Source: Pseudomonas sp. N40(2020) (GTDB lineage Bacteria; Pseudomonadota; Gammaproteobacteria; Pseudomonadales; Pseudomonadaceae). Taken from it: 64,000 bases of DNA. Both the position numbers and the translations under genes were made by a program. A model generated the notes under the pieces. That model did no database searches and had not been told where the DNA came from. It saw only the letters and a program-made list of their open reading frames with translations. Below, piece after piece: positions 43,462 through 55,201 of the stretch. Location of the stretch: positions 124,001 to 188,000 of the forward strand of contig NZ_JACSZV010000004.1 of NCBI RefSeq assembly GCF_014472415.1, in the 5' to 3' direction. Every line of letters begins with the position of its first letter. Positions within the stretch are counted from its first letter, which is position 1.

Positions 43462-46293
43462 ATGCAAGAAAGCGTGATGCAGCGCATGTGGAACAGCGCC
43501 TACCTTTCAGGTGGAAACGCTGCCTATGTGGAAGAGCTTTATGAGCTCTACCTGCACGACCCTAACGCTGTGCCAGAAGAGTGGCGCACCTACTTTCAGA
43601 AGTTGCCTGCCGACGGCAACTCTGCCACTGATGTTTCGCACTCGACGATTCGCGATCATTTCGTGCTGCTGGCAAAGAACCAGCGTCGCGCTCAACCGGT
43701 TTCCGCCGGGAGCGTGAGCAGTGAGCACGAGAAGAAGCAAGTTGAAGTGCTGCGATTGATCCAGGCCTACCGTATGCGTGGCCACCAGGCAGCCCAGCTT
43801 GACCCGCTGGGACTGTGGCAGCGTCCTGCACCTGCAGACCTGTCGATCAATCATTACGGCTTGACCAATGCCGATCTTGATACGACCTTCCGTGCCGGCG
43901 ACCTGTTCATCGGCAAAGAGGAAGCGAGCCTACGCGAAATTCACGAAGCGTTGCAGCAGACATATTGCCGCACCATCGGCGCTGAATTTACGCATATCAC
44001 CGATTCCGAGCAGCGCCAGTGGTTCCAGCAGCGTCTGGAAAGCGTGCGTGGTCGTCCGACGTACTCCGCCGACATCAAGAGCCACCTGCTTGAGCGCGTG
44101 ACTGCCGGTGAAGGTCTGGAAAAATACCTGGGCACCAAATACCCGGGCACCAAGCGTTTCGGTCTGGAAGGCGGCGAGAGCCTGATTCCGATGCTCGACG
44201 AACTGATCCAGCGTTCCGGTTCCTACGGTACCAAGGAAGTCGTCATCGGCATGGCCCACCGTGGTCGTCTGAACGTTCTGGTCAATACCTTCGGCAAGAA
44301 CCCGCGTGAGCTGTTCGACGAGTTCGAAGGCAAGAAGAAGGTCGAGCTGGGTTCCGGTGACGTTAAATACCACCAGGGCTTCTCCTCCAACGTGATGACC
44401 GCCGGCGGTGAAGTTCACCTGGCCATGGCGTTCAACCCGTCCCACCTGGAAATCGTTTCCCCGGTGGTCGAAGGTTCGGTTCGCGCCCGTCAGGATCGTC
44501 GTAACGATTCGACCGGTGAGAAGGTTCTGCCGATCTCCATCCACGGTGACGCGGCATTCGCCGGTCAAGGCGTGGTCATGGAAACCTTCCAGATGTCCCA
44601 GACCCGCGGTTTCAAGACCGGCGGTACTGTGCACATCGTGATCAACAACCAGGTTGGTTTCACCATCAGCAACCCGCTGGACTCGCGTTCCACCGAGTAC
44701 GCCACCGACGTTGCCAAGATGATCCAGGCGCCGATCCTCCATGTGAATGGTGATGATCCGGAAGCCGTGTTGTTCGTGACCCAGTTGGCCATCGACTACC
44801 GCATGCAATTCAAGCGTGACGTGGTAATCGATCTGGTCTGCTACCGTCGTCGCGGCCACAACGAGGCCGACGAGCCAAGCGGCACCCAGCCTCTGATGTA
44901 TCAGCAGATCACCAAGCAGCGCACCACCCGTGAGCTGTACGCTGATCGTCTGACTCAGGACGGTACGCTTGATGCAGAGCGTGTTCAGGCGAAAGTCGAC
45001 GAATACCGCAACGCGCTGGACAACGGTCTGCACGTAGTGAAAAGCCTGGTCAAAGAGCCGAACAAAGAGTTGTTCGTGGACTGGCGTCCGTATCTGGGCC
45101 ACGCCTGGACTGCGCGTCACGACACTCGTTTCGATCTGAAAACCCTGCAGGAACTGTCCGCCAAGCTGCTGGAAATTCCGGATGGCTTCGTGGTTCAGCG
45201 CCAGGTTGCGAAGATCTACGAAGACCGTCAGAAGATGCAAGCCGGCGGCCTGCCGATCAACTGGGGTTACGCTGAAACCATGGCGTACGCGACCCTGGCG
45301 TTCGAAGGTCACCCGATTCGCATGACCGGTCAGGACATCGGCCGCGGTACGTTCTCGCACCGTCACGCTGTTCTGCACAACCAGAAAGACGCTGGCACTT
45401 ACGTTCCGCTGCAGCACCTGTACGACGGTCAGCCACGCTTTGACCTGTACGACTCGTTCCTGTCGGAAGAGGCCGTTTTGGCGTTCGAATACGGCTACTC
45501 GACCACCACGCCGGATGCGCTGGTGATCTGGGAAGCCCAGTTCGGCGACTTCGCCAACGGTGCTCAAGTGGTTATCGACCAGTTCATCACCAGTGGCGAG
45601 CACAAGTGGGGCCGTCTGTGCGGTCTGACCATGCTGCTGCCACACGGTTACGAAGGTCAGGGTCCTGAGCACTCCTCGGCACGTCTGGAGCGTTACCTGC
45701 AGCTGTGCGCCGAGCACAACATTCAGGTAGCCGTACCGACCACGCCGGCGCAGATCTACCACTTGCTGCGTCGTCAGGTGATTCGCCCGCTGCGCAAACC
45801 ATTGGTCGTGCTGACGCCGAAGTCGCTGCTGCGCCACAAGCTGGCCATCTCGACTCTGGAAGACCTGGCCGAAGGTTCGTTCCAGACCGTTATCCCGGAA
45901 ATCGATGCTCAAGACCCACAAAAGGTCGAGCGTGTTGTTCTGTGTAGCGGCAAGGTCTACTACGACCTGCTGGAAAAGCGTCGTGCCGAAGGTCGTGACG
46001 ATATCGCTGTCGTGCGTATCGAGCAGCTGTACCCATTCCCTGAGGACGACTTGATTGAAGTCCTGGCTCCGTACACCAACCTCAAACATATCGTTTGGTG
46101 TCAGGAAGAGCCGATGAACCAGGGCGCCTGGTACTGCAGCCAGCACCACATGCGCCGCATCGTTGGCAAACACGACAAATCTCTCGTACTTGAGTACGCG
46201 GGCCGTGATGCCTCCGCTGCACCTGCTTGTGGTTACGCATCGATGCACGCCGAGCAGCAGGAAAAACTGTTGCAAGACGCGTTTACCGTTTAA
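43462..46293 (+). CDS. sucA: 2-oxoglutarate dehydrogenase E1 component
   Basis: A 943-residue ThDP enzyme. It starts MQESVMQRMWNSAYLSGGNAAYVEELYELY; the central part has GMAHRGRLNVLVNTFGK, FNPSHLEIVSPVVEG, the ThDP-Mg site around GDAAFAGQGVVMETFQ and INNQVGFTISNP, and the C-terminal half has GQDIGRGTFSHRHAV and EYGYSTTTPDALVIWEAQFGDFANGAQ in split form. It decarboxylates 2-oxoglutarate and transfers succinyl to the E2 lipoyl group. Confidence 0.97.
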   Translation: MQESVMQRMWNSAYLSGGNAAYVEELYELYLHDPNAVPEEWRTYFQKLPADGNSATDVSHSTIRDHFVLLAKNQRRAQPVSAGSVSSEHEKKQVEVLRLIQAYRMRGHQAAQLDPLGLWQRPAPADLSINHYGLTNADLDTTFRAGDLFIGKEEASLREIHEALQQTYCRTIGAEFTHITDSEQRQWFQQRLESVRGRPTYSADIKSHLLERVTAGEGLEKYLGTKYPGTKRFGLEGGESLIPMLDELIQRSGSYGTKEVVIGMAHRGRLNVLVNTFGKNPRELFDEFEGKKKVELGSGDVKYHQGFSSNVMTAGGEVHLAMAFNPSHLEIVSPVVEGSVRARQDRRNDSTGEKVLPISIHGDAAFAGQGVVMETFQMSQTRGFKTGGTVHIVINNQVGFTISNPLDSRSTEYATDVAKMIQAPILHVNGDDPEAVLFVTQLAIDYRMQFKRDVVIDLVCYRRRGHNEADEPSGTQPLMYQQITKQRTTRELYADRLTQDGTLDAERVQAKVDEYRNALDNGLHVVKSLVKEPNKELFVDWRPYLGHAWTARHDTRFDLKTLQELSAKLLEIPDGFVVQRQVAKIYEDRQKMQAGGLPINWGYAETMAYATLAFEGHPIRMTGQDIGRGTFSHRHAVLHNQKDAGTYVPLQHLYDGQPRFDLYDSFLSEEAVLAFEYGYSTTTPDALVIWEAQFGDFANGAQVVIDQFITSGEHKWGRLCGLTMLLPHGYEGQGPEHSSARLERYLQLCAEHNIQVAVPTTPAQIYHLLRRQVIRPLRKPLVVLTPKSLLRHKLAISTLEDLAEGSFQTVIPEIDAQDPQKVERVVLCSGKVYYDLLEKRRAEGRDDIAVVRIEQLYPFPEDDLIEVLAPYTNLKHIVWCQEEPMNQGAWYCSQHHMRRIVGKHDKSLVLEYAGRDASAAPACGYASMHAEQQEKLLQDAFTV

Positions 46294-46335
46294 TGCCTTC
46301 GCGCACTTGAAACCGAATTTAAGGAACTACAGATA

Positions 46336-47556
46336 ATGGCTATCGAGATCAAAGCCCCCACTTTCCCGGAATCGGTTGCCGATGGCACCGTTGCCACCTG
46401 GCACAAAAAACCGGGCGACGCTGTCAAGCGCGACGATCTGATCGTTGACATCGAAACCGACAAAGTCGTACTGGAAGTGCTGGCTACTGCTGATGGCGTG
46501 CTGGGCGCAATCGTCAAGAACGAAGGCGACACCGTTCTGTCCGACGAAGTTCTGGGCTCCATCGAAGCGGGCGGTGCTGCTGCCGCTGCTCCAGCCGCTG
46601 CTGCTCCGGCCGCTGCTGCCGCCGCACCTGCTGCTGCCGAAGGCGAAGACGATCCTGTCGCTGCTCCGGCTGCTCGCAAGCTGGCTGAAGAGAACGGCAT
46701 CAACATCGCTTCCGTTGCCGGCACCGGCAAGGGTGGTCGTGTGACCAAGGAAGACGTGGTTGCAGCTGTTGCTGCCAAGAAAGCCGCTCCGGCTGCCGCG
46801 CCTGCCAAGGCTGCTGCTCCTTCGGCTGCCGCTCCTGTGTTCGCCGCTGGCGACCGCATCGAGAAGCGCGTACCGATGACCCGCGTTCGCGCCACTGTGG
46901 CCAAGCGTCTGGTTGAAGCGCAATCGAACATGGCGATGCTGACGACTTTCAACGAAGTAGACATGACCGAAGTCATGGCCCTGCGTTCGAAGTACAAGGA
47001 TCTGTTCGAGAAGTCCCATAACGGCGTGCGCCTGGGCTTCATGTCGTTCTTCGTCAAAGCAGCTACCGAAGCGCTGAAACGCTTCCCGGCTGTCAACGCG
47101 TCGATCGACGGTGGCGACATCGTTTACCACGGCTATGCGGATATCGGCGTTGCCGTTTCCAGCGATCGTGGCCTGGTAGTACCGGTTCTGCGTAACGCCG
47201 AGCTGATGAGCCTGGCTGAAATCGAAGGCGGCATCGCCACTTTCGGCAAGAAAGCCCGTGACGGCAAACTGTCGATGGACGAGATGACCGGTGGTACCTT
47301 CACCATCACCAACGGTGGTACCTTCGGTTCGATGATGTCGACCCCGATCGTCAACCCGCCGCAGGCAGCGATTCTGGGCATGCACAACATCATCCAGCGT
47401 CCTATGGCCATCAACGGTCAGGTCGTTATCCGTCCGATGATGTACTTGGCACTGTCCTACGATCACCGTCTGATCGATGGCAAAGAAGCTGTGACCTTCC
47501 TGGTGACCATCAAGAACCTGCTGGAAGATCCGGCTCGTCTGTTGCTGGATATCTGA
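46336..47556 (+). CDS. sucB: 2-oxoglutarate dehydrogenase E2 (dihydrolipoyl succinyltransferase)
   Basis: A 406-residue protein. Lipoyl domain with Lys43 in [11 protein letters not shown], an Ala/Pro-rich linker (~76-105), the E3/E1-binding domain ([13 protein letters not shown] ... GRVTKEDV), a second Ala/Pro linker, and the catalytic domain ending in SYDHRLIDG (His377, Asp381). It forms the core of the complex and makes succinyl-CoA. 42 bases after sucA. Confidence 0.97.
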   Translation: MAIEIKAPTFPESVADGTVATWHKKPGDAVKRDDLIVDIETDKVVLEVLATADGVLGAIVKNEGDTVLSDEVLGSIEAGGAAAAAPAAAAPAAAAAAPAAAEGEDDPVAAPAARKLAEENGINIASVAGTGKGGRVTKEDVVAAVAAKKAAPAAAPAKAAAPSAAAPVFAAGDRIEKRVPMTRVRATVAKRLVEAQSNMAMLTTFNEVDMTEVMALRSKYKDLFEKSHNGVRLGFMSFFVKAATEALKRFPAVNASIDGGDIVYHGYADIGVAVSSDRGLVVPVLRNAELMSLAEIEGGIATFGKKARDGKLSMDEMTGGTFTITNGGTFGSMMSTPIVNPPQAAILGMHNIIQRPMAINGQVVIRPMMYLALSYDHRLIDGKEAVTFLVTIKNLLEDPARLLLDI

Positions 47557-47580
47557 TAGAAGCAGTCGCGGGTTTCAAGT

Positions 47581-47627
47581 TTCAAGCTGCAGGAAAGGGC
47601 AGCTTGGCTTGGAGCGCGCGGCTTGAA
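47581..47627. repeat. Imperfect inverted repeat before lpdG
   Basis: TTCAAGCTGC (47581) pairs with GCGGCTTGAA (47618) with one mismatch, in the 97-base sucB-lpdG gap. The motif TTTCAAG is also repeated directly just before. It resembles the GCAGCTTGAAGC intergenic repeats of pseudomonads. Confidence 0.5.
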
Positions 47628-47653
47628 GCTTTTCGCTAAAGAGGAATTTTTGA

Positions 47654-49090
<1,437 letters not shown>

Positions 49091-49173
49091 GACACAATAA
49101 GAAACCACGGCGGTAACGGCCCGTCGTGAGCCTTGCGAGCAAGTCTCACCGCGGAATGTCCGCTGGACGCAGT

Positions 49174-49196
49174 CTTGCGTAGCTCAGCTACGCAAG
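49174..49196. other. Perfect 23-base palindrome upstream of sucC
   Basis: CTTGCGTAGCT-C-AGCTACGCAAG, 11-base arms around one central C. It lies 77 bases before the sucC start in the 183-base lpdG-sucC gap and is not followed by a U-run. It can be a protein-binding site or a stable RNA hairpin. Confidence 0.6.
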
Positions 49197-49273
49197 CAGC
49201 AGTCACAGGTGGCGCGGCACTCATAAAGAGCGCAGCGCCGAATGCGCAGTACCTAACGAAGACGGTAAAAAGC

Positions 49274-50440
49274 ATGAATCTTCACGAGTATCAGGGTAAG
49301 CAGCTGTTCGCTGAATACGGCCTGCCAGTTTCCACTGGTTACGCAGTAGACACCCCGGAAGCAGCAGCAGAAGCTTGCGACAAGATCGGCGGCAACGAGT
49401 GGGTTGTCAAAGCCCAGGTTCACGCCGGTGGTCGCGGTAAAGCGGGCGGCGTTAAGCTGGTTCGCAGCAAAGAAGACGCCAAAGCCTTCGCACAGCAGTG
49501 GCTGGGCAAGCGTCTGGTGACTTACCAGACTGACGCCAATGGCCAGCCAGTCACCAAGATCCTGGTTGAATCGTGCACTGATATCGCTAAAGAGCTGTAC
49601 CTGGGCGCTGTCGTTGACCGTTCGAGCCGTCGCATCGTGTTCATGGCTTCCACCGAAGGTGGCGTGGACATCGAGAAAATCGCTCACGACACTCCAGAAA
49701 AAATTCTGAAAGCCACTATCGATCCACTGGTTGGCGCTCAGCCATTCCAGGGTCGCGAGCTGGCATTCCAGTTGGGTCTGGAAGGCAAGCAGGTTGCTCA
49801 GTTCGCCAAGATCTTCGTAGGTCTGGCCAAGCTGTTCAAGGATCACGACCTGGCTCTGCTGGAAGTGAACCCGCTGGTGATCAAGGCTGACGGCGATCTG
49901 CACTGCCTCGACGCCAAGATCAACATCGACGCCAACGCCATGTACCGTCAGCCTAAGCTGAAGACTTTCCATGATCCGTCGCAAGACGATCCGCGCGAAG
50001 CGCACGCTGCCAAGTTCGAACTGAACTACGTAGCGCTGGAAGGCAACATCGGTTGCATGGTCAACGGTGCTGGCCTGGCCATGGGTACCATGGACATCGT
50101 CAACCTGCATGGCGGCAAGCCAGCCAACTTCCTCGACGTAGGTGGTGGTGCAACCAAAGAACGCGTTACCGAAGCGTTCAAGATCATCCTGTCCGACACT
50201 AACGTCGCTGCAGTACTGGTCAACATCTTCGGCGGCATCGTTCGCTGCGACATGATTGCCGAAGGCATCATCGGCGCTGTGAAAGAAGTCGGCGTGAAAA
50301 TCCCGGTTGTTGTTCGCCTTGAAGGCAACAACGCTGAGCTGGGCGCTAAAGTACTGGCAGAAAGCGGTTTGAACATCATCGCTGCTACCAGCCTGACCGA
50401 CGCTGCTCAACAAGTTGTCAAAGCTGCGGAGGGCAAATAA
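49274..50440 (+). CDS. sucC: Succinyl-CoA synthetase beta subunit
   Basis: A 388-residue ATP-grasp protein starting [20 protein letters not shown]. Other landmarks are [51 protein letters not shown] and [16 protein letters not shown]. The ATG at 49274 is the family start; the frame is open further upstream but that part is not conserved-looking. TAATG overlap with sucD. Confidence 0.97.
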   Translation: MNLHEYQGKQLFAEYGLPVSTGYAVDTPEAAAEACDKIGGNEWVVKAQVHAGGRGKAGGVKLVRSKEDAKAFAQQWLGKRLVTYQTDANGQPVTKILVESCTDIAKELYLGAVVDRSSRRIVFMASTEGGVDIEKIAHDTPEKILKATIDPLVGAQPFQGRELAFQLGLEGKQVAQFAKIFVGLAKLFKDHDLALLEVNPLVIKADGDLHCLDAKINIDANAMYRQPKLKTFHDPSQDDPREAHAAKFELNYVALEGNIGCMVNGAGLAMGTMDIVNLHGGKPANFLDVGGGATKERVTEAFKIILSDTNVAAVLVNIFGGIVRCDMIAEGIIGAVKEVGVKIPVVVRLEGNNAELGAKVLAESGLNIIAATSLTDAAQQVVKAAEGK

Positions 50441-51321
50441 TGAGCGTCCTGATCAATAAAGACACCAAAGTTATCTGCCAGGGTATTACCGGTTCGCAAG
50501 GTAGTTTCCACACCCAGCAAGCCATCGAATACGGCACCAAGATGGTTGGCGGCGTAACTCCAGGCAAAGGCGGCACCGAGCACCTGGGTCTGCCAGTGTT
50601 CAACACCGTTAAAGATGCTGTAGCTGCCACCGGCGCTACCGCCAGCGTGATCTACGTTCCGGCTCCTTTCTGCAAGGATTCGATCCTGGAAGCGGCTTTC
50701 GGCGGCATCAAGCTGATCGTCTGCATCACCGAAGGCATTCCTACCCTGGACATGCTGGACGCTAAAGTTAAGTGCGACGAGCTGGGCGTAGTCCTGATCG
50801 GCCCTAACTGCCCAGGCGTGATCACCCCAGGCGAATGCAAGATCGGCATCATGCCAGGTCACATTCACTTGCCAGGCAAGGTCGGTATTGTTTCCCGTTC
50901 CGGCACCCTGACCTACGAAGCTGTGAAGCAGACTACTGACGCCGGTTTCGGTCAGTCGACTTGCGTCGGCATCGGTGGTGACCCGATCCCGGGTTCGAAC
51001 TTCATCGACATCCTGAAGCTGTTCCAGGAAGACCCGAAGACCGAAGCGATCGTGATGATCGGTGAGATCGGCGGTTCTGCTGAAGAAGAAGCGGCTGCCT
51101 ACATCAAGGCTCACGTGACCAAGCCGGTTGTTTCCTACATCGCTGGTGTGACTGCTCCTCCGGGCAAGCGCATGGGCCATGCTGGCGCAATCATCTCTGG
51201 CGGCAAAGGCACTGCAGACGAGAAATTCGCTGCGCTGCAAGACGCAGGCGTTAAAACCGTGCGTTCGCTGGCAGACATCGGCAAGGCCCTGGCCGAGCTG
51301 ACTGGTTGGCCTGTCAAGTAA
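50440..51321 (+). CDS. sucD: Succinyl-CoA synthetase alpha subunit
   Basis: A 293-residue protein. CoA-binding [20 protein letters not shown] at the N-terminus, [31 protein letters not shown], and the phosphohistidine loop [14 protein letters not shown] (His247). With SucC it makes succinate and ATP from succinyl-CoA. Last gene of the TCA block; a terminator follows. Confidence 0.97.
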   Translation: MSVLINKDTKVICQGITGSQGSFHTQQAIEYGTKMVGGVTPGKGGTEHLGLPVFNTVKDAVAATGATASVIYVPAPFCKDSILEAAFGGIKLIVCITEGIPTLDMLDAKVKCDELGVVLIGPNCPGVITPGECKIGIMPGHIHLPGKVGIVSRSGTLTYEAVKQTTDAGFGQSTCVGIGGDPIPGSNFIDILKLFQEDPKTEAIVMIGEIGGSAEEEAAAYIKAHVTKPVVSYIAGVTAPPGKRMGHAGAIISGGKGTADEKFAALQDAGVKTVRSLADIGKALAELTGWPVK

Positions 51322-51350
51322 GCCTCGCGCTTAACTGACGCTTTACCAAA

Positions 51351-51376
51351 CAAAGGTCACCTTCGGGTGGCCTTTG
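51351..51376 (+). terminator. Terminator of the sdh-suc block
   Basis: CAAAGGTCACC / GGTGGCCTTTG with one G-U pair and a TTCG loop, 30 bases after the sucD stop. Confidence 0.82.
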
Positions 51377-51640
51377 TCGTTTCTGGCATTCGAGGATTTA
51401 TAGGCTTGCCCCCAATTACATGCAAAAACGCGACACGGAAACGTCGCGTATCGGATAGTTCGCCCTCTAACAGTGCGTTTGTGAACCAAATTCGTTAGGC
51501 TAGCAGCCATTTTTGCGTCTGCCGCCCACAAGGCATGCAACGCGCTATACAGGTCAGTCCCATACGGATCGACAGCATTTCCCTAATCCCACAGGGCAAT
51601 TCCCCTCTAAATTCCGATTCAGTAGTGTGGTATTTCCTTA
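51377..51640 (+). other. brnQ upstream region, no gene
   Basis: About 260 bases between the sucD terminator and brnQ. It includes a seven-base dyad ACGCGAC/GTCGCGT (51428-51449). No ORF with a credible start is visible. The brnQ promoter must be here; a leader-type control is possible, but no leucine-rich leader peptide is seen. Confidence 0.4.
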
Positions 51641-52954
51641 ATGAAAGTTTTGAAAGGTCAGGACATCCTGGCACTTGGTTTTATGACGTTTGCCCTGTTC
51701 GTTGGGGCCGGTAACATCATCTTCCCGCCTATCGTCGGTTTGCAGGCCGGACCTCACGTCTGGATGGCCGCGCTGGGCTTTCTGATCACGGCGGTCGGTC
51801 TGCCGGTGGTCACCGTCGTCGCGCTGGCCAAGGTTGGCGGGGCGATGGATGCGCTGAGCAGCCCGATCGGCAAGATTGCCGGCGGCATTTTGGCTGCTGC
51901 GTGCTACCTGGCGGTCGGCCCGTTGTTCGCCACCCCGCGTACCGCGACCGTGTCGTTCGAAGTGGGGCTGGCGCCGCTGACCGGCGAAAGTCCGCTGGCG
52001 CTGTTCCTCTACAGCTCGGTGTACTTCCTGCTGGTGTTCTTCATCTCGCTCTACCCGGGCCGTTTGCTCGACACCGTTGGGCGTTTCCTCGCGCCGCTGA
52101 AAATCATCGCGCTGGCGGTACTCGGCATCGCCGCGTTTGTCTTGCCTGCCGGTGATATCGGTAGCGGTACGCCGGAATACGTGGCAGCACCGTTCTCCCA
52201 AGGCTTCATCAATGGTTACCTGACCATGGATACCCTGGGCGCGCTGGTGTTTGGCATCGTCATCGTTAACGCGATCCGCTCCCGTGGCGTCGAGTCGCCA
52301 GCCCTGATCACCCGTTACGCGATCATCGCTGGCCTGATTGCCGGTGTCGGTCTGGCGCTGGTGTATGTCAGCCTGTTCCGTCTAGGTTCCGGCAGCCACG
52401 AAGTCGCGGTCGGTGCCACCAACGGCGCTGCGGTACTGCACGCTTACGTGCAACACACCTTCGGTTCGTTGGGCAGCGGTTTCCTTGCGGTGCTGATCTC
52501 GCTGGCGTGTCTGGTGACGGCGGTCGGGCTGACCTGCGCCTGTGCTGAGTACTTCAGCCGTGTGCTGCCACTGTCCTACAAGACGCTGGTGATCATTCTG
52601 GCCGGGTTCTCGCTGCTGGTGTCCAACCTTGGCCTGACCAAGTTGATTGCGTTCTCCATCCCGGTGCTGACCGCGATCTATCCGCCATGCATCGTGTTGG
52701 TGGCCCTAAGCTTCTGCAAGGATTTCTGGCATGAACACGGCCGTATTCTTGGCCCGGTGATGCTGGTGTCGTTCCTGTTCGGCACCATCGACGCGCTGAA
52801 AGGCGCCGGTCTCGCTGACTGGATGCCTTCGCAGCTGTCTCATCTGCCGCTTAGCGAGCAAGGTCTGGCGTGGCTGGTGCCGTGCGTAATGACTCTGGTG
52901 GTCGCGGTAGTCTGCGATCGCGTGCTGGGCAAGCGCAGCGAAGCCATTGCCTGA
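51641..52954 (+). CDS. brnQ: Branched-chain amino acid transport protein BrnQ
   Basis: A 437-residue LIVCS-family carrier with about twelve membrane helices. [20 protein letters not shown] then [17 protein letters not shown] is the conserved N-terminal segment, and [18 protein letters not shown] [11 protein letters not shown] is a family motif. It takes up Leu, Ile and Val with Na+ or H+. Followed by a strong terminator. Confidence 0.95.
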   Translation: MKVLKGQDILALGFMTFALFVGAGNIIFPPIVGLQAGPHVWMAALGFLITAVGLPVVTVVALAKVGGAMDALSSPIGKIAGGILAAACYLAVGPLFATPRTATVSFEVGLAPLTGESPLALFLYSSVYFLLVFFISLYPGRLLDTVGRFLAPLKIIALAVLGIAAFVLPAGDIGSGTPEYVAAPFSQGFINGYLTMDTLGALVFGIVIVNAIRSRGVESPALITRYAIIAGLIAGVGLALVYVSLFRLGSGSHEVAVGATNGAAVLHAYVQHTFGSLGSGFLAVLISLACLVTAVGLTCACAEYFSRVLPLSYKTLVIILAGFSLLVSNLGLTKLIAFSIPVLTAIYPPCIVLVALSFCKDFWHEHGRILGPVMLVSFLFGTIDALKGAGLADWMPSQLSHLPLSEQGLAWLVPCVMTLVVAVVCDRVLGKRSEAIA

Positions 52955-52997
52955 CGTTTCCTGACTCGCCACAAGCGGGTCTTGAACGCTTAAACAG

Positions 52998-53032
52998 AAA
53001 TGCCCCGTATCAATCGATACGGGGCATTTTTT
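52998..53032 (+). terminator. Terminator of brnQ
   Basis: AAATGCCCCGTATC / GATACGGGGCATTT stem with an AATC loop and a T6 tail. Confidence 0.92.
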
Positions 53033-53113
53033 ATGGGCGTCAGGCAGTGTCTTTTTTCCTGAGCTAACGTCGAAGGGTTGCTTAGATTCCGCATCTACAT
53101 CACAAGGAACCGC

Positions 53114-53851
53114 ATGTCGTTCATCCAAGCCAACCTGATTCACCTGCTCGCCGCCGTCTGGTTCGTCATCTGCTGGGGCGGCTACACCCGTTATGCCACC
53201 TGGAAGGCCCGTGATACAGCGTGCCTGGCCAGCGTACTGCACCTGTATCGCGAGGACTGGATGCGCCGTATGTTGCTGCGTGACAACCGTATCGCCGACG
53301 CCAGCGTGATCGGCAACCTGGAGCGCAACGCCTCGTTCTTCGCCTCCAGCACCCTGATCATCCTCGCCGGTATTCTCACTGTGCTGGGGGCGTCTGAACG
53401 GGCGGTGTCGTTGCTGGCGGACATTCCGATGGTGCAGCAGGCTTCGCAAGGCATGTCGGAGATCAAGTTGCTGTGTCTGGCGCTGGTGTTTGTCTACGCG
53501 TTCTTCACCTTCAGCTGGTGCATGCGCCAGTACAACTTTGCGGCGATCCTGATCGGCTCGGCGCCCATGATCGGTGAGCGTCAAGTCTCGGAGCAGGAGC
53601 GCAAGGCCTTTGCTTCGCGGGCGGCGCGGGTGATTTCGATGGCGGCCAACCAGTTCAACTTCGGCCTGCGCTCCTACTACTTCGGCATGAGCATGCTGGC
53701 CTGGTTCGTCAGCCCATGGTTGTTCATGATCATGAGCGCCGGCGTGGTCGTCGTCTTGTATCGCCGCGAATTTCATTCCGACGTTCTCGATGTGATGGTC
53801 TATACCCCTACAGAGGCGCCCATCCCCGAGGCGAACAAAGAGGCCGTTTGA
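53114..53851 (+). CDS. DUF599 family membrane protein
   Basis: A 245-residue protein with four to five membrane segments. The sequence VWFVICWGGYTRYA, LGNLERNASFFASSTLIIL-type segment (here IGNLERNASFFASSTLI) and FAFFTFSWCMRQYNFAAI-type segment (YAFFTFSWCMRQYNF) mark DUF599. ACAAGGAACCGC precedes ATG 53114. Function unknown. Its TGA overlaps the ATG of the MAPEG gene by one base. Confidence 0.85.
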   Translation: MSFIQANLIHLLAAVWFVICWGGYTRYATWKARDTACLASVLHLYREDWMRRMLLRDNRIADASVIGNLERNASFFASSTLIILAGILTVLGASERAVSLLADIPMVQQASQGMSEIKLLCLALVFVYAFFTFSWCMRQYNFAAILIGSAPMIGERQVSEQERKAFASRAARVISMAANQFNFGLRSYYFGMSMLAWFVSPWLFMIMSAGVVVVLYRREFHSDVLDVMVYTPTEAPIPEANKEAV

Positions 53852-54252
53852 TGAGTATTCCGTTCTGGTGTGTGTTTATCAGTGCGCTGTTGATCTATAT
53901 CGCGCGCATGCCGGTGGGCAAAGCCATGAAAGAGCAGGGCGGTTACAACAACCACCTGCCGCGCCAGCAGCAGGCGCAACTGACCGGTTATGGCGCAAGG
54001 GCGCTGGCGGCTCACCAGAACAGCATCGAAGCGTTCATCCTGTTTGCCGTGGGTGTACTGATGGCGCACACCACGCAAACCCAAGGGTGGTTGATTGATG
54101 CCTTGGCGATTATTTTCGTGATCGCACGGATTATCTACTTGTGGTTTTACCTGGCGGATCTACCCAAGCTGCGCAGCCTGGTCTGGCTGGTCGGCTTAGT
54201 GTGTTCGTTGTTGCTGATGATTAGTCCGACTTTTAGAACCGTGTTGCTCTAA
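53851..54252 (+). CDS. MAPEG family membrane protein
   Basis: A 133-residue protein with four predicted helices. GYGARALAAHQNSIEAFILFAVGVL is split here as the MAPEG signature region (R-A-x-x-A-x-x-N), characteristic of glutathione-metabolising membrane enzymes. Bacterial members are rarely characterised. Coupled to the DUF599 gene (TGATG). Confidence 0.85.
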   Translation: MSIPFWCVFISALLIYIARMPVGKAMKEQGGYNNHLPRQQQAQLTGYGARALAAHQNSIEAFILFAVGVLMAHTTQTQGWLIDALAIIFVIARIIYLWFYLADLPKLRSLVWLVGLVCSLLLMISPTFRTVLL

Positions 54253-54278
54253 GTCGACAGTACCGATAAATCCCAGGC

Positions 54279-54311
54279 AAAAGAAAACCCGCACTTGGCG
54301 GGTTTTCTTTT
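54279..54311. terminator. Bidirectional terminator MAPEG / small lipoprotein
   Basis: AAAAGAAAACCCGC / GCGGGTTTTCTTTT with an ACTTG loop between converging genes. Confidence 0.92.
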
Positions 54312-54329
54312 GTGACACCGAAAAGCAAA

Positions 54330-54566
54330 TTATTGCTTCTTGGCAGCTTCTTCTTGTGCAGCCTGGTTCGATTCAGCCTGAGCTTTGGCAGCTTCGGCGT
54401 TTTCTTTCGCTGCGTCGTTCACTTTATCCTGAGCTTTGTTCATGTCCTGCTGAGCCTGTTCAGCATGTTGGTTGGCATCTTGAGCTTTGTCCTCGGATTT
54501 TTTATCGCAGGCAGCGAGACCGAGGGAAGCGGTCAACATCAAGGCAATAGCTAAAGTCTTACGCAT
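54330..54566 (-). CDS. Small Ala/Gln/Glu-rich lipoprotein
   Basis: A 78-residue lipoprotein. Signal MRKTLAIALMLTASLGLAAC with lipobox LAAC, Cys 20. The mature part (DKKSEDKAQDANQHAEQAQQ...) is nearly all Lys, Ala, Gln, Glu and Asp with heptad-like spacing, predicting one long helix or coiled coil. AAGGAGAAACACCCC precedes the ATG. Resembles helical envelope lipoproteins such as Lpp/OprI in design only; no homology claim. Confidence 0.85.
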   Translation of the reverse strand: MRKTLAIALMLTASLGLAACDKKSEDKAQDANQHAEQAQQDMNKAQDKVNDAAKENAEAAKAQAESNQAAQEEAAKKQ

Positions 54567-54724
54567 GGGGTGTTTCTCCTTATGGAAAATAACTACTGGC
54601 CTTAAGAACTCAGCGCCGAGGGTTAAGTTCCTCATTTCTTTCAGATATATAAGTTTGTTTTGCAATGGAACTTTTGCTGTTCCGGTTACTACTCAAAACA
54701 GGCACTAACGAGAGTAATTATCAA

Positions 54725-55201
54725 ATGGCTGAAAACCCCGTTTTTGAGCGCGCGACGCGTTTGCTTTCGGCATTGCGTCACTGTCAGGTACTGGGTTTGC
54801 AGGTGCACAGCGCCTCCAGTGAAGGACTTACAGTGATCCTGCCGTACAGTCCAAAAATCGTCGGCAACCCGCAAACCGGGGTGATTCATGGCGGGGCGAT
54901 CACCTCGTTGATGGACACGGCCTGCGGGATGTCGACGTTGTGTGTGCTGCCGGTATTCGAAGTCTGCCCAACCCTTGATCTGCGCATCGACTACATGCAC
55001 GCCGCTGAACCCCACAAAAATGTCTACGGCTTCGCTCAGTGCTATCGCGTTACGACAGATGTGATCTTCGCCCGCGGTTTTGCCTATCAGGATGATCCCG
55101 AACAGCCAATCGCTCATGTTGTTGGCACGTTCATGCGCATGGGCAAAAACATTAAAGGCGCCAAGGGTTTCGGCGGCGCCATCAAGAGTGAAGGCCAATG
55201 A
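54725..55201 (+). CDS. PaaI-type hotdog thioesterase (first of tandem pair)
   Basis: A 158-residue protein from ATG 54725 (MAENPVFERATRLLSAL). GVIHGGAITSLMDTACGM is the hotdog active-site helix signature. VCPTLDLRIDYMHAA follows. It would hydrolyse an acyl-CoA; substrate unknown. The frame extends upstream to 54665, but the sequence there is not family-like. Overlaps the second thioesterase by four bases. Confidence 0.88.
   Translation: MAENPVFERATRLLSALRHCQVLGLQVHSASSEGLTVILPYSPKIVGNPQTGVIHGGAITSLMDTACGMSTLCVLPVFEVCPTLDLRIDYMHAAEPHKNVYGFAQCYRVTTDVIFARGFAYQDDPEQPIAHVVGTFMRMGKNIKGAKGFGGAIKSEGQ

Noticed and set aside
43930..46275. 781-codon open frame on the minus strand across sucA
   Set aside because: Same cause; sucA is a certain gene and the antisense product shows no family features.
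49133..49273. 47-codon in-frame N-terminal extension of sucC
   Set aside because: Family start [12 protein letters not shown] is at 49274; the extension crosses the 23-base palindrome and is not family-like.
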